Assembly (NCBI GenBank): GCA_035578905.1
Contig: JAQJVL010000742.1
Location: 293,001-357,000 of the forward strand
Direction: 5' to 3'
Length of the DNA: 64,000 bases
From: Stictocephala bisonia
Lineage: Eukaryota > Arthropoda > Insecta > Hemiptera > Membracidae
Of the stretch, positions 47,613-59,123 are shown in pieces (position 1 is the stretch's first letter; each line of letters begins with the position of its first letter). The notes under the pieces were generated by a model, which saw only the letters and a program-made list of their open reading frames with translations, searched no databases and was not told where the DNA came from. The position numbers and the translations under genes were made by a program.

Positions 47613-48874
47613 ATATAAGTATATCTTTAATATGTCCGATTTGAAAATATCAGTATCAAATGGACTTAAGTTTAAGATATTTTGGTGTGTTTTTAAATAT
47701 CTCTACATGAAAAAAAATGCACCACAGTCACCCAAATTGTACATTGTTTGGATATCTACCAAGCAAATGTTGATCACTCAAGTGCTAGATTTAACTTTTA
47801 TGTAAATTAATTTTTTTATCTAAAAAAAATTAACATGTAAGATTTTTCATTGTTGAAAATACTCATACTGTCGATGTACCTTTCTACATTACATTATTTG
47901 CTATTCAACTACGTTACCGATTCAACGTACTCTGGTTCAAATGACATAGTTTAAGTCCTGTTAAAGAGTGTAATTCCTGAGGGATACATTGGATTTATCC
48001 CGGGTTCGTCTCGATTACAAATACATTTGTAAATACAACAAGCCGTTACAGAGGAAATCATCGATTCTCTATGGAACAGTACAATACTTAAACCTTCAAA
48101 TTTCCATTTAGTCAACATCACTTTGAGGTTCGTTGACAAAAACAATTATACATAAATGAATATAATGGGTCCATAGAGACTACCACGCTGCACGAATAGC
48201 TTATTACCTCTATGGCCCTAAAGTATTATATCCTTCTTTCCTTTCCCACATAGTCTACGCATCTTTGGGAGTTATAACGTGTTTCTTAATCAATACATTA
48301 TAGGTGAACATCACAAAACACTGAAATCTATCGCCATAACATTTTTGTACTTGTTGTTCTTATATTGTAACAAATTTGTAATTATGAAGAATAAACTTTG
48401 TTTTTTGATTTTTAGACATTGCGATGTATTTGGACGATTAGCTTATAATCGAAGATAGACACGATGTAGACTCTAAGCCAGCTCACACGTGCCTTATGTC
48501 ATTTCTCTATCAAGTCTAGAATCCTTCTCTATGGTGTCATTATTAGGGGTGTCATGAGGAGGGTTAGTTTTTGTATAGAGGTTAGATACATGTTGGTTAC
48601 ACCCAGTTTGTAATGCATAAAATACAAGCAGTAGGATGATATATAATAATTCACTAGTGAACATTGCTTCTACAGAGTGGCAATATCTACCTCTAGTCCA
48701 ATATCTTTATAACCTGAAAATAAACTATAAACAGCTCTATAGTAATTTGGTACAAATAACATTAATTACCTACAACTCATCAACTACCTCCTTTGCCCTC
48801 ACCAACCAACCATATGCTTAGGAGTACACAGTCATGCGCATTAGCTAGCTATTCCTGGCCATTCATCTTCTCAT
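47613..48874. other. AT-rich region, nothing clear
   Basis: Short open frames (47602-47805, 47951-48145, 48636-48821) lack recognisable domains. The end may contain decayed upstream RT sequence belonging to the next feature. Confidence 0.3.
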
Positions 48875-49160
48875 TTTGAAAAACAGGTTTACTATTCATG
48901 CATCAAATTATTTAATAAACTGCCAACAGGATTAAAAGGAGAACCGAATTTACCCAAATTTAAAAATAATCTCAAGGCACTTCTTATTGAAAAAGAATAC
49001 TACAGTATAGTGGAATATTTTAATGACAATATGTAGTTTGGTAACCAATTGTTTTTAATTATTAAATGTATTCATAAGCTCATTTATTTCAATTTAATGT
49101 AATGACATTTGTTATGAAATTATATTGTCAACAACAATAAAGATATTTGATTTCATTATT
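48875..49160 (+). pseudogene. 3' end of a CR1/Jockey-like retrotransposon
   Basis: One frame reads YYSCIKLFNKLPTGLKGEPN, then FKNNLKALLIEKEYYSIVEY, ending at the TAG at 49033-49035. This matches the conserved C-terminal tail of CR1/Jockey-type RT proteins. The 3' flank has AATAAA at 49136-49141, followed by GATATTTGATTTCATT, a simple-repeat tail typical of this group. Everything 5' of the C-terminus is missing, a strong 5' truncation. Confidence 0.7.
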
Positions 49161-49616
49161 AATCAAATTAGTTCACTGTGTAAACTTTCACAAATTGTGT
49201 TCCCATACAGATACTGTTTTATACAATAAGAGATTATAGTGATACACAAAACATTAAGTAAATTCAAGTTACTTACTGTCAATAATTAATTCAATAGATG
49301 GCTATTGAGTAATGGTTGTACTAAGATTATCACTAATTGATGAGTATTACAATACAAATGCCAGAGTTACGCAGTTGGATTCACTTAACTACAATCCGTC
49401 AATATAACTTGCACCACGTTAACTATAAATAATAAGACCACTAAACAGCAAACTGGTGTCTATATAAATTACAAGGAGATAATGAGCTTTTAACCCTTTG
49501 TACGCCTAAACTTGACAATTGAATCGTTGTTGTTTTTTAAGCATTATAAGGAAAATTACACAACACTACAAATTGTAAATAATAAATCACCAGAAGAAGA
49601 AGATAATCACATAGTT
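49161..49616. other. AT-rich spacer
   Basis: Nothing recognised. Confidence 0.4.
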
Positions 49617-49711
49617 TTGATCTACAAGAAAATAATAAGTGTCATCGCTTTAATTATCGATCGGCGCCTTCTTCTATTTAGGGTAGGTTATGAGCACTTA
49701 AATAATGGGTT
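49617..49711 (+). repeat. Dispersed repeat copy B
   Basis: Partner of 47511-47612. It runs directly into the TTAGG-like stretch. Confidence 0.55.
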
Positions 49712-49755
49712 GTTAGGTTAGGTTAAGTTAGGTTTGGTTAGGTTAATTAGGTTAA
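49712..49755 (+). repeat. Degenerate TTAGG (telomere-type) stretch
   Basis: Reads as TTAGG, TTAGG, TTAAG, TTAGG, TTTGG, TTAGG, TTAATTAGG, TTA: about eight units of the arthropod telomere motif with a few substitutions, in an interstitial position. Confidence 0.7.
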
Positions 49756-51826
49756 ATAATTATAGGTTAATGCGATTCTTGTATTCTTGTACATGTGATC
49801 GTCCTACTTCGTTGATGATTTTTTATTTCTAAACAAAGTCACTATAGAAAATAAAACAAAGAAAGTTAAAGAAACAACGAAGTATTGATTTATTAAAGTA
49901 TTTTCTTAACAAATAAGCAATAATAGTAATATTTGTTGGACGTATACTGACCAAAGTATAATCACCAGCTATAGCAAAACGTGTATGAATTAAACTGTCA
50001 AGTTCATTTTTTACTTTTATTCCAAACAAACTGTGACAGGTGTCTAATGGATGTAGTCAGGTGTCCAATGGATGTAGTCAGGTGTACAACGGTCTTCGTG
50101 TGACAGGTTTTATCTCTTTTAGCGTGTTTTACTTAAAAACATATAACAGCATTAATGCATTCGGCTTATTAAAGCATACTTTAGTTTAAACTTTACGATA
50201 GGCCAAAACAATGGTTTTACCCGAGAACAGGTATTACTTTTATTTATTTTATTGAATAGTTTATCAACAATTTCGTATCATATTTTAAACAAGCTAACAG
50301 TTTAGTAAAAGATAAAACAGCAAAGTTTTACAAACATAAATAATTCCATAATCGTCCTTAAGTTAATATTTTTGCAAGTTAAAATTTTTAATTTATAACT
50401 TGCAATCCATTGGTGAAATCTTCTTTTATTACTTTAAACTTAGTGGCTTTCTCAAATGCAATAGTGCATTGCGTGAATTAGTTTAAAAATTAAATATGAT
50501 AGTTTGAATCTAGTGTACACATATTAACTATTTCCTTTTAACTGTTAAACAATGAATGAGATTTAAAAACCAAATTTATATTATTTCAATATATTGTCAA
50601 AACAAAGTTCTGAGCCAATAATAACTGGTTAAAGTAAGTTAAATTCCTCCGTATATTAGCCGCCACGTACCGATGACAACAGTGTGACAAAATGACAAAA
50701 TAATTAAATTAATAGAAAATTACTTTGCATCATCGAAGTTAATTAATATTTATATACAAACTGTATTTATTAAACCTATTTTAATTGATTAGGTTACGTT
50801 AATTTCATTTTGGTTTGCAACTAAACTCATGTTTGACTGGCCGGCATCCAAACGAAAGTTTAATCAAAATCGTTAGATTAAAGCATGAAAAAATTGCATT
50901 TTAAAATTTTTTCCCGAAAAAAAATTCTATTAGTAAAAAACTATTAAAGTTAGGGACACATGGTCTCTACTCTAATGTTTTAAATTGTTTCACATATTTC
51001 CTGAAAATTTAATCAAAATCATTAGAACCATTTTTGAGAAAATTTAATTTTTGTATATTTTTGCCTATACAAAAAATTTCAAAAAAGTGAAAAAACAATC
51101 TGGAGATATTGGCTAAATACACCCTACAAACTGAATTTTATAAGAATCTATCCATCCGTTTGGTCTCCATCGAAGCGCACAGACAAAGACGGACATACGG
51201 ACAGACACCACAGTTAAAAAAAGAACACTTTTTAGGTTCAGGGGCCCTAAAAGAGATTTTTATACCAACATGTATTTTTTTACGATTAAAATACTTTCTC
51301 CATGCTAAAGCTTATAGGAAAAAGGAAAAATATAAACAAATGCCTGAAATATAACATATTACACGTCACATATTTATAATAAATGAATACATGTTTCTAA
51401 AGCATAAAGAGGTGTAGCTGAACTTATCTTAGCGGTATAAATTAATTACAATGTAAGTACTGAACGTACAAATTTTAAAGTGGTTAATTTCGGTAAATTA
51501 AACTTCGAAAACAAGAAAGATTCATGTGGAAATTGTCAAAAAGGAGGAATTTATTCCTCTGGTCTGAAAATGATAAACATTAACAATATTTGTACATTAT
51601 CAATCACTATAGTATTTGTATATTGTTTATTTGTATTGAAGTGAATTTGAGTGGTGTGATGTTCACTTGTTTTGTATTGTTCATTAAATTTCATGAATAA
51701 TCTACTTCTTTTGTATTTACTATGCAAAATGGATAGTATTTTCAATCCCCGTAAGTTTTGTTACTTGACTAAAACGCCAGTATGAAAAACAACTATTAAA
51801 CACAAAAATTTGACATGAGTATGATA
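49756..51826. other. AT-rich region with a short tandem triplication
   Basis: Three copies of a ~22-bp unit (CAGGTGTCTAATGGATGTAG) lie at 50038-50095. From about 50850 to 51240 the sequence has the style of a dispersed non-coding repeat (ATTTAATCAAAATC twice, then CGCACAGACAAAGACGGACA and TACGGACAGACACC), without a coding domain. Confidence 0.4.
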
Positions 51827-52499
51827 TAGATTTATCAGTGTCATTTGACATGCGTATGATATATATTCGCCAGTGTCATGTGACATGCGTATGATATATA
51901 TTCGCCAGTGTCATGTGACATGCGTGTGATATATATTCAACAGGGTCATTTGACAACCGTGTAATATATATTCACCAGTGTCATTTGACATTCGTATGAT
52001 ATAAATTCACCAGTGTCATTTGACATGAGTATGACATATATTCACCAGTGTCATTTGACATGAGTATGACATATATTCACCAGTGTCATTTGATATGCGT
52101 ATGATATGTATTCACCAGTGTCATTTTGTATGATATATATTCATCAGTGTTATTTGACATGTGTATTACATATATTCACCAGTGTCATTTGACATGAGTA
52201 TGATATAAATTCATCAGTGTCATTTGACATAAGTATGATATACACTCATCAGTGTTATTTGACATTAGTATGACATATACGCCTATTCACCAGTGTCATT
52301 TTGTATGATATATATTCATCAGTGTCATTCAACATGCGTATTACATATATTCACCAGTGTCATTTGACATGAGTATGATATAAAATCATCAGTGTCATTG
52401 ACATAAGTGTGACATATATTCACTAGTGTCATTTCGTATGATATATATTCATCAGTGTCATTTGATATGCGTATTGCATATCAGTGTCATTCGACATGC
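51827..52499 (+). repeat. 35-bp minisatellite, about 19 copies
   Basis: Unit of the form TCATTTGACATGCGTATGAT followed by ATATATTCACCAGTG, with frequent variants (ATGAGTATGAC, TTCATCAGTG) and truncated units. The next unit passes into a long (TA)n run and is cut by the gypsy insertion. A remnant, ATTTCACCAGTGTTAT, appears on the far side of the element at about 60512-60527. Confidence 0.93.

Positions 52500-52559
<60 letters not shown>
52500..52559. repeat. (TA)n tract left of the gypsy element
   Basis: An uninterrupted TA run of about 59 bp directly abuts the LTR. Confidence 0.97.
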
Positions 52560-52561
<2 letters not shown>

Positions 52562-53884
52562 AGACCCATCCCCCCACCAAAGCTGGAAAGCGTGCCAACT
52601 GGGGGATGGCTCAAAGCAAGTCAAGCGATGGGATCACGGGTGGCAGTTGGAGGGTCAAAATAAAACTCGGTAGCTGAGCAAAACTAATATATTGTCAAGT
52701 AAAACTTTATCTTCAAAAACTGACAGGCAGAAGGCCACAATATCAAGTGCACTTAACAAACAAGCTACACAAAATTAACAAGAAAATAACCAAAGCTACA
52801 AAAACAACAAACTCTACAAATACCAAAATTAACAACTACATGGCCTATCTGCAGCCTAGCCTGAGACACCCAAACCGTAAGAAAAACTTAATAACAACTT
52901 AAGAGGGAACATTTAGAAACAATTTAGATAACCCCAAAATAACCCCGGCAATTCAGCCCACATCCCATGATTCCACCGAGGCCAGGGAGTAAGCCGGAAT
53001 CCCTGGGCAGCTCCGAATTAGAAGTTAAGCAAAAGTACAATAATCCCCTTTTGGTGAAAGAATAAAAATTAAACAATTTAAAAAAAATATATAACCTGGT
53101 ACCGTTCTAGTAAAAAGTCACTTCAAGACATCCAGAATACAATTAACAAAAAAATTTAAATAACAATCACTAGGCCTAAACATATAAATAAATAACATAA
53201 CTTAACCATAGGGACCTAACAAATATAAACTCTAAAATATATAACAACAAATTAAACTAATTAACTAAATAACAATAGATATTAACATAGGCCTAAGTTT
53301 TTTCCTTTTTTTTCTTAAATTTTAAATATATATCGAGAGCAATGTCCCCATGGCTGTTCCATAACTCCTGGTTCAGTCTTTAGGCCTAGGCCTCAATAAA
53401 TAGTTCGGCACCTTTTTTTTCTTTTTCTTTATATTTCACTTTTTTTTCATTTTAAGTAACACACCATCAAAACCCCCAGCTCAGCCGCCGGGAAACAAAA
53501 TGGAACGCACTGACCTGAGGACTGAAGAAAATAGCCCCGAGAAGTAGAGAGGGCAGTGAGGGGCAGAGCTCGCATAATCACATGGTCCCCAGGCCAGGCG
53601 GGCAGTGAAGATGGTCGACCATCCCCGGACGGCAGGCTGAGGGTGGAAACGTCCTGCTCAAGGACCCTGGAGTTTTGAGTCTCTAGCCGGACATGTCTTG
53701 AAGCCTCTAGGCGTAGAAAGTCAAAATGACGGCCAACCTCACAGACAAAAGCTGGAACACGGAACGACCGAGTCCGAGCCAACGGCCACCAAAGTAAGCG
53801 AATCGCCGGGCACGAGCGGTCTCAGGCAGCCCTGCAGACCACGACGAAAAAAAACGAAATTTACCGGTCAAACGACCCGGTACA
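52560..53884 (-). repeat. 3' LTR of the gypsy element
   Basis: Begins TGAGACCCATCC and ends GACCCGGTACA on the plus strand, so on the element's strand it is TGTACCGGG to GGGTCTCA (TG...CA). Boundaries are uncertain by 1-2 bases because of the TA flank. About 1,325 bp. Confidence 0.93.
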
Positions 53885-53895
53885 ACCTCCCTCTG
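53885..53895 (-). other. Polypurine tract
   Basis: On the element strand GCAGAGGGAGGT directly precedes the LTR start TGTACCGGG, as expected for the primer of plus-strand synthesis. Confidence 0.75.
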
Positions 53896-54116
53896 CAAAA
53901 CCTCAACACACCCAGGCAGGGGAGAAAACTCGGTACCTCAGGGAACCAAACAGAAGACGAAGAAGAAACCTCCGAAGAGTGGTGTTCCAAGGATGCCAAA
54001 GAGAATCTAAGAGGGGAAACCCCTCGAACAGGGAGCGAACTACCCTGACTGTCGGGCCCGACAAGAAAAGAGAGAAAGATACTCTCTCAGAACAGCCACC
54101 TAGGGCGCAGAGGTGA

Positions 54117-57100
54117 TCAATCTCTGTGCTCCAAGAAACCCCCAGGAACACCAACTCCTGGATCCCCCGTTCCCCGGAAAGCCTTAAGCTGGGACACATG
54201 GGCTTTCCTGAACACCCTGCCTGACTGGGGATCAACCAGCAGAGCAGTCACCGGTGACAAAAACCTGTCGATGTGATGGGAACCAGACCACCGATAGCAC
54301 AACTTTGCAGCTCTTCGTTCCGCGGCCGAACTGACCGGATGAGCCTGACAAAGAACCAGATCTCCAACCTGAAAAGGGTTAGGAGTACGACCCTTATCAT
54401 ACCTCCTCCTTACTCTCTCTCTAGCACGTAGCAGGTTGCGCCGAGCAGCCCGCCACGTGGACACTACGTCAGTGGCACCTGGCGTAGGTAGAAGATCCTC
54501 TAGCCTCCACAAGTTGGACAAAGGGTTGTTAGGAGGGTAGCTATGTAAAATCTCGAAGGGAGTGGCATTGTGACTCTCATGCTTGGAAGAATTGAAAGCA
54601 AGCTGGAGCCAAGAGAGACTCTCATCCCAGGTGTTCTGCTTCTCAGCATGGAAAGTAATAAGGGCAGACCGAAGATTGCGGTTGAACCGCTCTGCATGAG
54701 AAGGCTGTGGGTAATAAGGAGAGGTAGTCACATGTCTGATACCATTGCCAAAACAGAACCTACGAAACTCGTGTGAGGTAAACTGGCTACCGTTGTCGGA
54801 CACAAGAGTAGAAGGCACACCAAAGTGCTGGAAGAGTTGGGACTAGAGAGCACGGATGGTGAGCTTAGCCGTAGCACTCCGAAGTGGGAAAAGCCAAACG
54901 AACCTCGAGAAAGCATCCACACAAACAAGCAGGTAGGAGCTACCTGACTTGCTACGGGGAAAAGGACCCACGTAGTCGATGAACACCTTCTCAAAAGGAC
55001 GCTCGGCCACCTCAGAAGATAACAACCCTAACTTAGCATTCTGACTAGGCTTGCTGAGAGAGCACAAGGTGACAAGCCCGCACTCTGCCTGCAACCTCCC
55101 GGTCCATGCCCTTCCAGATGAAATACCTACGAATCTTAGCGATGGTCTTATGAATGCCAAGATGACCGCCCACAAGGGAAGAGTGATAATACTGAAAGAC
55201 CATCGGTACTAGATGACTAGGCAGCACTACACGGGGTTCACCCCTCTGTCGAGGACGGCAACAGAGTACCCCTTTGGACAGAAAATAGGGAGGGTGGGCA
55301 CCTCCCTCTTGAAGCTCACCTAAGATGACTGACAGCTCAGGATCTTTCTGCTGATGGGACAGTAGGTCGTCAAAAGCCAGAGGAAAATCCAGAAGAAAAG
55401 CACCACACCGAACAACAGCCTCAGTAGGTGGATCACTGGGTTCGTGATACATGCGGGAAAGAGTATCCGCGATGACATTCTGGGTACCCCTAAGATGTTG
55501 GACTCGGAACTTAAAAGCAGAAATTTTGACCACCCAGCGACCAATTTTCCCAAGCTGTCTGGGATGGGCAAGAAGCCAAGACAGTGCCTGATTGTCCGTC
55601 TCCAGCAAGAACTCAGCGTGTTCCAAGAAACGCCGAAACTTGTCCGTACCAAAGACAACAGCCAGACACTCTAACTCATAGATGGAAGAAGCATTCTTTT
55701 CCTGGTGAGACAACGTCCTCGAAGCAAAAGCGATGGGCTGCCTGACCCCATCAAACTCCTGAGAAAGAACAGCAGCAATGGCGGAGGAGGAGGAATCAGT
55801 CTGAAGAATGAATTCTCTGCTGAAATCAGGCATACGCAGGACAAGAGGTTGCATGATAGCCTCCTTGAGAGCATCAAAGGCAGTCTGCTGAGCTTGGCCC
55901 CACACAAAAGGGACACCTTTCTTCTACAACTCGTTCAACGGGGCAGCAAGCTCGGCCACGTTAGGGATGAACCTACGGTAAAAATTCACCATCCCCACAA
56001 AACGGGCAATCCCCTTGGCATCTCTGGGAGGAGGAAAATCCCGAATGCCCTGGGTCCTTGCAGGATCTATGCAGACGCCTCGAGACGATATGAGATGACC
56101 CAGAAAAGAAATCTCAGGACGAGCAAAAGTGACTTTCTCTGGATTGACGGTAAGGCCAGCTGATTTAAGGCGACTAAGAACTTCCTCCAGATGTTGCATG
56201 TGTTCCCCGAAAGTCTCACTGTAGACAAGAAGGTCGTCCAGGTAATTGAAGACAAACTTTAATTTCACATCATGGAAGATGGAATCAAGCAGACGAGTGA
56301 GAGTCTGGCCACCCACAGCAAGACCCATAGGAACCCTAGTGAACTGATAGAGATTCCAGGGAACACAGAAGCTAGTCATAGGCCGTGATTCCTTTTTCAA
56401 TAGAATCTGATGGTAGGCCTGGTTCAAATCAAAAACACTGAAAAACTTAGCCTTACCGAACCAATCAAACGCAGAATGCAAATCAGGCAGAGGTACCGAG
56501 TCAATAGCGACCTTAGCGTTGAGCCTCCGATAATCCATCACAAGCCTAGACTTACCATTAGGCTTGGGCACAAGAAAAGCTGGACTGGCATAAGCGGAAC
56601 GAGACGGTTCAATCACCCCCTTGCTCAGAAGATCTTCAATCATAGCCCTTATAACCTCCATCTTTGGGGGAGCAAGTTTGTACGGATGACTTCTAACAGG
56701 CTGAGAATCGGTGAGGTGGATCTCATACTCCAGAAGAGAAGTGACCCCAAGCTCAGGCGTAAGCACCTCAGGAAACTGCAAACACAGCCTCCTAATGGCC
56801 TCCGCCTGCTCAGGGGGGAGATGACCAACTGGATCCACCTTGGGTTGTTCGGGCTCACAACCCACCTCTCTGACTGCAGGAGGGCAGTCAGAATCACCTA
56901 CTAGAGGCACCAAAACTCGCCGATTGAACTTGAAAAACATCTGGCGCTTCTGGAGGTCAAGCACCATACCACTTTTAGAGATAAAGTATGCCCCTATGAT
57001 ACAAGAACCCGCCAGGTCCTTGGCAACAAGAAAAGCCCACCTCCAGGAAAATCCTTCGATCTTAAAATGTAATGACGCCTTCAGAAGAATAGGTAAAGGA

Positions 57101-57456
57101 GTTTGGGAGGCCATCCAGCAAGTAACAGAAGAAGGCTCGGTGTGCCTGACAAGTCCTAAGGCATCAAGGGACTTAAAAAGAGAAAGGCTGATGATACTGC
57201 ATGCCGAACCAGAATCAAGAAGGGCTCGACACACCGTACCACCAAAAGATACAAAAACGCCAGGACACACCGAGGTGACCGCACTAAGTCCCAGGGAAGC
57301 CATGCCAGCAAGGCCCGAAAAATACCCGACATTCCTGCTATGGGCACGTGTCAGAGGCAAATAGCCACGGTCACTCGCAACAACGCGGGGAGCTACTGTG
57401 GAGGAAACCCCCCGCGCTGAGCGTTTCCCGCCCCACGACCTCGAGCACGTGGACAG
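54117..57456 (-). pseudogene. pol: pol of the gypsy element (protease, RT, RNase H, integrase)
   Basis: The first segment (open from 57456; first listed residue at 57360) has the protease site LLDSGSA (DSG at residues 49-51 counted from 57360). It also has RT motifs LVPKPNGKSRLVMDYRRLN, FSVFDLNQAYHQ (Asp311) and NYLDDLLVYS (YLDD 373-376). An in-frame TAG at 55921-55923 follows PLNEL. The next segment (55905-55045) holds RNase H: QTDSS (Asp37), YELEC (Glu77), ETDNQ (Asp104), then the His-rich start of the integrase zinc finger (HSSLVGGHLGIHK). A frameshift near 55080 leads to FIDYVGPFPRSKSG (first integrase Asp), a TAG at 54840-54842, then LVSDNGSQFTSHEF (second Asp) and PSHAERFNRNL (Glu), 34 residues apart. 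The frame ends at 54117. Catalytic residues are all present, but two stops and one frameshift disable the copy. Confidence 0.93.
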
Positions 57457-58733
57457 TCACGACGAATGTGACCAGGTTGGCCACAAGCAAAACACACCAC
57501 AGGAGGCCGAGAACCACGACCCTCCACTGGCTGACTCATAACCTAAAGACATAGCCGGTCGACGGGTGGGGAGAGCACGATGACTCTCATAATCCCTCCC
57601 TTGTTGGTCTGAGAACTGCACGCTGCGCGAAACAATACACAGCTGATGCAGCTCCCGAAAAGACGAAGGCACACCAGCAAAAACTAATCTGCACCGTTCT
57701 TCAGGAGAAATGCCATCCAGGATGACACGAACGGTGTCAGCTTCAGAAAGTGTGAGGCGCAACGTCTCCGAGCTTCCTTGACTGAAGAGACATAGGCTGC
57801 CAGAGACTCGCCCCTACCCTGCGACCGATAAAATCTGTCCATGATCATCCTCTCCCTGAGTCGAATTGGAAGAAACGACGACAGTAACTCTCGATGGAAC
57901 GAGTCCACCAAGGCATCACTGGCCAAGACAGAACTCAGCAAATCCCCAACGGGACCTCTGCAATAAGGGAAAATCAGACGAAGCAAGTCCCCAGCCTGCA
58001 TGCCGGGCATCTCACTAAGTCTGTGAAAGGCCACTAGAAACTTCAGAAGATCCTCAGGATCCATCCCATCGATCACCGGGAGATTCTGGATCATGGGCGT
58101 GAGAGGGTTAGGTAGCTTGTGGTAGCTCAGCTGCAGAAGAGCAGGTGAACACAAAGGAGCCGAAGCAGAAGGAATGGCAGCCGGAGCCGAACCACAAGCG
58201 ACCGCAACAGAAACGCCTGCAGGCTCAGAAGGAGCCTCAGGCACAGTGAGAGCCGTTGTCTCAGCCTGCGGCCTCGACACGTTAGGCGACAGCGAGAAAT
58301 TAGGCCGCTGACCCAAACCCGTAGGAGTCGTGGAACCGGAGAGTGCCTGAAAAATCTCCTCAAGCCTAGACACACTCTCCAAGATCCACGCCCTATCCGA
58401 TGGTTCCAACCCCGGTGCCCGGTTGACCATCCGTAAGCGGGCAAGCAGGTGCCCCAGACGTGCAAGACGGCAGGCCCGGTCACGACCTACTGGAGGTTCC
58501 AGCTGCAAATCTTCCAAAACCCCTTCCCAATCTTCCACCTTACGTTTACAAACCAACAACTCATCACCAACCTCCAGTAGATCAGACCACTCCACCACCG
58601 TACCCGCGGACAACTGCTCCCGCAGCAACCTCCGGAGATTCAAAATATCACCCTCCGGAGTCACACCACGCGCCCTCAACTCGAAAATCAATTCCTCCTT
58701 CACTAGGAGGGCAACATTCTGCAGATAGGCCAT
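57393..58733 (-). pseudogene. gag: gag of the gypsy element, two compensating frameshifts
   Basis: The likely start is the Met at 58733 (MAYLQNVALLVKEELIFELR), giving a SAP-like N-terminus (RARGVTPEGDILNLRRLLRE). The frame opens 18 codons earlier, at 58787. A proline/serine-rich spacer follows, then the capsid-like region (VIDGMDPEDLLKFLVAFHRL, DLLRLIFPYCRGPVGDLLSS, ERMIMDRFYRSQGRGESLAA). Near 57765 the reading shifts into another frame (LTLSEADTVRVILDGISPEE). Around 57545-57590 it returns to the original frame for the zinc knuckle CFACGQPGHIRRDC (CX2CX4HX4C) and an Arg/Gly-rich tail ending at the TAG 57393-57395. The pol frame is open from 57456, so gag and pol overlap by about 60 bases in a -1 relation, as expected for programmed -1 frameshifting. 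Confidence 0.88.
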
Positions 58734-58787
58734 CTCGAACGCAACAAATCTCAACAATACACAAAAAACGACAACTCCAGGGTCCAA

Positions 58788-59103
58788 GATGAACTAAAAC
58801 CCTCAGCCTACCGAGCCGCTGATGACCACTCCAATCCATCCATGAAACCCATTCAACAAAGTAACCAAGCGGATTTCCTAGTTTTTTTTTTTTTTTTTTT
58901 TTTTTTTAAGTTAAATTATTTATTTGGTTTTCTAATTGTTTTTGTTTTTAAATAATTATTATTTGTCTTTTTTTTTTTTTTGTTCTTTAACAAATTATCA
59001 AAACGGTAGGTCGGCCAACACTGACCTACTAACTGGCAAACACCCACCGACAACAACCAAGAGAGAATTTTTTTTCTTTTTTTGTTTTTGTTTTTTTTTA
59101 GGC
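58788..59103 (-). other. 5' leader of the gypsy element
   Basis: Non-coding region between the primer-binding site and gag. On the plus strand it holds a T26-27 run at about 58881-58907 and further T-rich tracts around 58970 and 59070-59098. Confidence 0.7.
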
Positions 59104-59121
59104 AACCACGCTCTGCTACCA
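59104..59121 (-). other. Primer-binding site
   Basis: On the element strand, two bases after the LTR end (TCA, then AT), the sequence TGGTAGCAGAGCGTGGTT begins. The TGG start complements a tRNA CCA end. It resembles, with a few differences, the complement of the initiator tRNA-Met 3' end; the tRNA identity is inferred. Confidence 0.75.
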
Positions 59122-59123
59122 AT

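Noticed and set aside
53447..53782. 111-codon minus-strand frame in the LTR (also at 60016-60351) as an env or accessory gene
   Set aside because: It lies entirely within the LTR, is present in both LTRs with indels, and has no signal peptide or recognisable envelope feature.
53698..58839. Plus-strand frames within the gypsy element and the shorter overlapping minus-strand frames
   Set aside because: They are shadows of gag and pol, whose catalytic motifs are in the minus-strand frames listed.
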